Source of the DNA: Isoetes taiwanensis
Taxonomy: Eukaryota > Streptophyta > Lycopodiopsida > Isoetales > Isoetaceae
Length of the DNA: 64,000 nucleotides
Assembly: GCA_021234155.1 (NCBI GenBank)
Contig: JAJEKV010000093.1
Coordinates: 3,652,024 to 3,716,023 of the forward strand
Direction of reading: 5' to 3'
The position numbers were made by a program, and so were the translations under genes. The notes below the pieces were generated by a model, which was not told where the DNA came from, did not search any database, and saw nothing but the letters and a program-made list of their open reading frames with translations. This document shows positions 58,588-64,000 of the stretch, one piece after another; positions within the stretch are counted from its first letter, which is position 1, and every line of letters begins with the position of its first letter.

Positions 58588-59290
58588 TCTTCCTCTTCTC
58601 TCAGCAGTACCTTATTCTCTTTGAATTGTTTCCAGGCAGGGGAGGGGCTTCTTCCTGCCTGGTTTGGCCAATTTGGCGTTGCTTTCCTGCTTGTCCTTTT
58701 AGGCCTTTAGCCTTCATCCTGTGACCTTAGGTCCTCGATCCTAGTTTGTTAAGGAAGTCCTTTGGTATTGGGGGCTTTGTTGGTTTCATGCGAGGTTGCG
58801 GTGCAAGAATGTCATAGATAGGCTTCTCATTCATCTCGGTGATTTCTACAATGGTGGGCCGGTGGATAGCCGCACATCATGCGAACTACCCACGAAAAAA
58901 TAAAGGGAAATCAATTATATCACTTGGACCCCAAAACAAATACAATGCTAATAGATGAGTGGCTGATGTACCCTAGAAAGCTTATCACCGGGATTAAAAA
59001 CCCGCCCTTCCGGGTTTTCGAGGAAAAACCTAGTGATAAGCCTACCCGGCAGGGGCTTAGACAAGCGTTAAGGCATAGAATCGCTCCCAAAAACCCCGCA
59101 TGGGAAGTCAAAGCGGATGGCGTTAAGCCAGCACTGCACCTACACATCACCAACACAATAAACGAGAAACATACCAGAGAATAGCATCACCCAGTGGGTG
59201 GAAAGAAAGCATCACCCACCGGGTGGAAAAACATGATAAACAGAACTTGTACAAAATATAAACAAAGAAGGGGGAGGGTGGGTTCAAAGA
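58588..59290. repeat. Composite dispersed repeat, copy 2
   Basis: 58588-58795 matches 1771-1975 directly (cttattctctttga, ctggtttggccaatttggcg, ttgttaaggaagtcctttgg). 58800-59290 matches 2140-2560 in reverse (gtagttcgc and ccattgtagaa on the other strand, gggttttcgaggaaaaacct). The internal inversion relative to copy 1 is clear. Confidence 0.75.
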
Positions 59291-60503
59291 GAATAAAGAT
59301 GCTGCGAGAGAAGAGGAAGCTTAGATGAAAGCGTCAATGAAGAACTACGCAATAAGTAGCAAACGCCCAACTTAGAAGAACGGCCTAAAACGATGCGGCG
59401 CATGCATCGACGATGCAATGCATGCATGCTCGTCTTGACAAGAATGCCTTGGTCGTTTCACGCCGAATCGACGACATAGATGACATTGAAATCACTGTTT
59501 TCAAAGTACAGAGAGCGGATGCCTACATAAATATCTCATCTATTTTAGACGCGAAACAACATTTGTTTCATCATTGTTTATTCTGGTAAGAGACCCGCAA
59601 AGAACACAAAAAACGGCCATAGATAGCCTTGTCATTTCATCCAATGCCAGATTATACAATGTGTGGGAAAATCTTAATGGGGAGCCGACCATAGGAACAA
59701 TGTCTAGCTACCCCATAAATGAAATAAGAAAATATGCAAAGGCAAGATAAGATAAGATAAGATAAGATAAGTTTTTTATCGTCCACGAGAAACCTATCGG
59801 GTTATGGGACCAGAACAAAGAAAGAGGGCATGAGCCCCCAACAGAACAAAAAGGCCTAAGCCTAAATAAAAGTCTGACATGGAAACAAAGCCCCGTAACA
59901 AAACATGAAAGAAATAACAAAAAGAGCTAACTAATAAGGCACTATGCATATCCCAGCCAAGGGTGCTCAGGCCAGTGGTCGCGAATGATAGCTGTGCCCC
60001 CTCTGTACACTGCCCATTTGTTCTGCATCCGAGCCAAGAGAGAGGACAATGGCGACAACTTCACATCGAGATAAAAAACCACGCGTTTCGGGTTTTCGAG
60101 GAAAACCCTAATGAGAAAATGGTGCCATGACCTCGAGGATGCCCCGAAGAGCAAGGTAGGAAATTGGTGAAGCCCGCCCAAAAGCAGCGCGATCAACGCC
60201 ATGGAATGTGTGAAACCTGGAAAAAGGGAGAAATCCCTAAAAAGTATCCGTTAAATGTGATTCTAGGTACAACCATGGCAGGCGAGCACCCCCTAAGAAA
60301 ATAGTCCCCAAAAAGCAAAAAAAGCCCATTAGACATTAGGAAACATAAACAAACATATATAGAAATAGAAAACACCACCAAGAGGTGGAAAAAGAAAAAT
60401 AACGTCACCTGCTGGTGGAAATCATCTAGCATCACCCAACGGGTGGAAAACTATAGATAGCATTGGGTGGCAAATAATTTGCATCAACCATGGGTAGAAA
60501 ACC
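59186..60503. repeat. Scattered motif GCATCACCCA(N)CGGGTGGAAA
   Basis: The motif occurs at about 59186, 59211, 60404 (variant), 60430, 60457 (partial) and 60481 (variant), singly or in pairs. Each copy is itself a short imperfect palindrome (caccc..gggtg). A related block with gggttttcgaggaaaaccct lies at 60080-60112, linking this region to the composite repeat. Confidence 0.6.
59744..59771. repeat. (GATAA)n microsatellite
   Basis: About five perfect GATAA units in a row within an unassigned stretch. Confidence 0.9.
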
Positions 60504-61062
60504 CCACTTGGTGAGCATTTTTTTTGGCAGCCAACTCAAAATTTTGCTCTAGTAAGTGCTTTACTACTAGATCTAGCTTCTCTAATTGACTGAGGTTTCG
60601 AATACCTCTAAAAGTCCTTTGTCTAGACCTGTTTTGTTCTGCCATAAATTTTGGAATTTGAGTGTACATCTCATTGATAGTTGAGATCTTCATTAGAAAC
60701 ATACAAAGCGACTTCTTTTTCTTGGACCTTTGAAAAATGAAAATGTCAATACATGTTAAAATATCAATATAATGTATACATGTTACCTTAAGTCCAACGT
60801 GTTAACAAGGACTGCATGTCTTTCCTGAGAAGATACAACGTCCTCTTCTTGCTCTGGATTTATAAATCCTGATTAGTAATTTGCATATAATATGTAGCAT
60901 TATAACTTGGGGTTTTTTGTGTTTTTATCTTTGTTTTCTCTAAGGTTTTCATATGATTTGGTGGCGTATTCATCAGGGTGTACTAAATAGTATTTCTAGA
61001 GTGCACCCTTTTTAAGCCGTTGATTTTAGAAAAGGGCCAAATGTGGTGAATATCCTCCCATT

Positions 61063-61122
61063 AGTTTTAGGGTTTTTTTTAGGGTTGTGTTTTAGGGTTT
61101 TTTTTTAGGGTTGTGTTTTAGG
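61063..61122. repeat. Telomere-like TTTTAGGG tract
   Basis: Five TTTAGGG-like units separated by T runs or GTG, in a pattern agggttgtgttttagggttt repeated twice. It is degenerate relative to the plant telomere repeat TTTAGGG. Confidence 0.75.
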
Positions 61123-62926
61123 TAATCTTCATCCACTAAAGCGGCATCGTCGAGTCTATTAGCACCTCTTTGATGTTCAAGTGCAACGATTTTAGGTATC
61201 TCTACCATTCGGCATCGGCAACATTTTTGATCGCCATAGCATTTGCATTTGGGTGGATTCAAACCCCACGCAACAAAAGCTTTGTGTATAGATTTGAGGG
61301 CTTGAATCTTGAGCTTTGCAAAACCGAACTTGGCTACATACAAACGCGGTTTGTTTGCAAGCGAGGAGCATTAGCTGGTTTAAGTACTCTTCAAGAGGAC
61401 GAGAAGGTTTCTTGCCCCATTTTCTCGAGAATTGACTTCTTTGTGAGTTTAGTATTTTTCTACATGACTCCTAGCCAAGGTTTATCTAGCAGACTAGCTT
61501 GGTATTGAGACCGCTCAATTATTGTTGGCCCATTCGATTATCATTTATTTTGCAAACCCGACAAAGGGTGTGGCTAAAGGATTTGATCTTCTTTCTCCCT
61601 TGACTCCTTCTTTGCCGGTCTATGGGTAATCTTAAAGCTGTTATCCTAGATAGTAGTTCTTATTGGTTCAGGTTATTTTAAATTGGCCTTATATGTGGGT
61701 GGGAAAGTCATAGGTGAGGAAAGCATTTGGTGCAAAATGGATTCAATTTGATGAAACTGCACTTGTGCTTCACCTTCAAAGCGTCTAAATTGCAAGCCTT
61801 TGAGAAGGCTTATGGTTATCTTGCCACTGAACTGAGTGGTGTGAAGCTTTGGTTGAGACATACTTTTGCCGACATTCCGCTGAAATATACAAGTGAGTGA
61901 TTATCTCCGTGTAATTTGCAAATGCGTCTTTAAGCTTTCCAAATAATTTATCTCAACTTCGTGCAATTCGGGACGTTGGATCGGGCTTGCAAAGTGTGGC
62001 TGCTATTGGAGTTGATTTGGTTCGTGGAACAAAGACATCCTTAATTCTTCTTGGGCTGCATCCGGATGCTCAAATTCATTGAATTCACTTCCTTTTGCTT
62101 TTTTGCCTTTAATCGCTTCTCGCCTATTTTCAAGCGGATGAAAAGGAGAAGAGAATGGGCACCTTTGAGCGAGAGGATTAATCTCTTGTTGCTTTGAACC
62201 CTTAGGTCATACTTGAGCGAGTACACATTTACGGCTCGGCCTACACAAAAAGGTTCAGCATGTCCGCCCTAATTTGATGCAAAAGTTCGATATGACCGTG
62301 ATATCAACCATTCGGGGCATAAAGCCGGGTTCATTTATTCTTTAGGATGAAAAGTTGCTTTGCAAAATGCATCCGGCATTGACCGAGATATAAAGTTTGA
62401 GCTTTACTTTGTAGAGTACCCAGCTATCTAATACCATGCAATTAACCATTATTAAGTAAATCATTAAAATTGTCAAACAGTGGGACTCTTAGGGGTTTAA
62501 TAGTAAACGCGGGGTCCTCTTTGGTAAGCTTGATTTATATCTAAGAGATATCCACTTGGTCTATAAAACTGAGACAACCCTAATAAGATAATCTATGACG
62601 CTTATTACCTCTAGATAGGACATTCATTTTGTTTCTTCTATTTTCATTGCCCTAATAATTGTGTCTCAGGTGGGTAGTTGCTTGCTATGTTCATCAGTCT
62701 CTTACATTCCTGAATCCCTTGTAAATCATTCATTGAAAGACGTAACGCACTGCCGCCAGAAACTCTTCATCGCCCATAACTCAGAGTAAATGTGCACATG
62801 CAAAGACAAAGAGTAGAATCATTGACATCTGTTTCATTCTCAAGTCCATCAGGACCCTTTACCATTGATTCAATGGTCCATATTGAATACTTATCTTGCA
62901 GAGACCTAGAACCATGAGTACAATTT
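61123..62926. other. Intergenic, no gene assigned
   Basis: A minus-strand frame near 61343-61092 contains RGANRLDDAALVDEDYLKHN, which looks protein-like but is not one I can name. The remaining sequence has no convincing frame. Confidence 0.4.
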
Positions 62927-62998
62927 GCAATATTTAGGCCCATAAAGTTTATTTATGTTTGCTTTAGTTAGGGCCCGAAGGGCCCAAATTTTTTTTAA

Positions 62999-63456
62999 TA
63001 TAACAGTCAACACACAACTACCATTAACATTATTGACACAAACCATTGCATTTAACACATTTAAATTAAAATCCCCCTTAAACCCCTTTGGTTTGGGTGC
63101 ATATTCACACGGGGGTTACGTAGGGGCAGAGAGCCCCAAAAATATATTTACAATACATGTATAAAATTAACACCACTAAGTACATTGTCTCAAACCTTAT
63201 AGTATTTTGCAAACCCTAATATATAGTATACAAAAACTTGTACATGTATACCCCACAAATGAGGATTGCTATGTACGGTCCAGATCTTGGAATAAAGGGC
63301 AAATATGCCCATCCGATGACTCAAGGTCTCGGGAGTAACCCCCGTGTGAATATGCACCCAAACCAAAGGGGGTTTAAGGGGGATTTTAATTTAAATGTGT
63401 TAAATGCAATGGTTTGTGTCAATAATGTTAATGGTAGTTGTGTGTTGACTGTTATA
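62999..63456. mobile_element. Long fold-back element, copy 2 (most complete)
   Basis: Arms of about 120 bp: from ataacagtcaacacacaact at the left through tttgggtgcatattcacacg, with the complement at the right. The centre (caatacatgtataaaattaa, gctatgtacggtccagatct) matches copies at 23331 and 48081. The left flank contains the palindrome gggcccgaagggccc (62971-62985), shared with the other copies. No target duplication is seen at the arm ends, which suggests the true element may include the flank. Confidence 0.85.
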
Positions 63457-63681
63457 CATGAAATGACAAAGAAAAAATACCTAAGTCTGGCGGTTGTGTT
63501 GAAGCCTGTTCTTCTTTGTGACTTCCGCCATAATCTTGCTCCTTATTAATTTCTGTTGTAAATAAATGTTTACGCTTGAAGCATATGCATAGACCAATGT
63601 TATAAGATGCCAAAAGCAGCAACAAAAGCAAAATTCAACATGGAAGCAAAATTCTCTTAATAAGATACAAACAATGGACAC

Positions 63682-63777
63682 CAGATAATCAGATAATCAG
63701 ATAATGATGTAACTTATGCTTGCTGACAAGGAGGTCCTTTAGTGGCATAATCAGATTATCATAATCAGATAATCATA
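63682..63777. repeat. ATAATCAG-type short repeats
   Basis: Three units of ataatcag at 63684-63707 and a partly palindromic cluster (cataatcagattatcataatc) at 63746-63777. Confidence 0.8.
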
Positions 63778-64000
63778 AACAATGGTAAGTCTAGATATAC
63801 CATGTATTTAGCACACCATAATTCAGCACAACCTTTTTTAGTATGCAGTCAAGAACAGCATGCATGCAGTAAACATACTAGTACATAATGCTGGCCTATC
63901 CAACTGACGGCTAAGGCCACCCTGAATTCTAACTCCATTTTATTTTTATCCAATGGGACAACGTAACCTAGGTAGCATGCAACATATTGTTGACACCAGT

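Noticed and set aside
59942-60202. 86-codon minus-strand frame starting MALIALLLGG
   Set aside because: It overlaps the repeat block related to 2.1-2.6 kb, is not conserved there as a frame, and matches no known family.
61063-61122. True interstitial telomere
   Set aside because: Only about five degenerate units interrupted by T runs; more likely simple-sequence drift.

Overview
The window is nuclear DNA of a land plant, packed with repeats. The evidence is plant-type LTR retrotransposons, an L1 LINE, Mutator-like and CACTA DNA transposons, a tRNA-derived SINE, an intron-free CYP74 (oxylipin cytochrome P450) sequence and a plant-style WDR20-like sequence. The deep nesting of elements suggests a large-genome plant such as a gymnosperm; that is an inference and the sequence does not prove it. 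I see no intact cellular protein gene, no rRNA or tRNA gene, no CRISPR and no bacterial operon. Every recognisable host gene is broken.

Layout. 0-2.6 kb: unassigned sequence, a minisatellite with telobox-like motifs, and a composite dispersed repeat that recurs at 58.6 kb. 2.8-13.45 kb: an old Ty3/Gypsy element on the minus strand (LTRs about 2.3 kb) that appears to have landed at the very 3' end of a protein kinase pseudogene (13.45-14.5 kb). 14.9-15.2 kb: a small inverted-repeat element. 15.3-23.1 kb: a dimeric tandem array and a duplicated unit. One copy of that unit is split by a Mutator-like derivative (9-bp target duplication), which itself carries a 5.5-kb CACTA element inside its left terminal inverted repeat. 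23.3-25.0 kb: a long fold-back element, then a non-L1 LINE fragment interrupted by a second 9-bp-TSD fold-back element. 25.7 kb: a SINE.

26.2-33.6 kb: a CYP74 gene broken by a frameshift and by a young Ty1/Copia element (26,928-32,940; two 267-bp LTRs that read as identical; 5-bp target duplication GGCAC). The Copia gag is itself interrupted by a 932-bp GC-rich segment with a 138-bp hairpin. 35.0-41.8 kb: an L1 LINE with a 9-bp target duplication, sitting just upstream of a second, 5'-truncated CYP74 pseudogene (41.86-42.5 kb). A third diverged copy of the CYP74 3' flank lies at 44.35-44.66 kb, so the locus was once a small tandem cluster.

45-54 kb: low-complexity and tandemly duplicated sequence with no gene I can name, apart from weak exon-like blocks near 49-50 kb. 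55.5-56.7 kb: the 5' part of a decayed WDR20/CreC-like WD40 gene. 58.6-64 kb: the second copy of the composite repeat, short repeated motifs, a telomere-like tract and another fold-back element.

The genes do not form a pathway. The coherent story is layered transposition over a decaying CYP74 cluster. I did not find a convincing new biological system; the best leads are the nested DNA transposons, the fold-back family with its hairpin-bearing flank, the hairpin insert in the young Copia element and the antisense reading frame in the Gypsy element.
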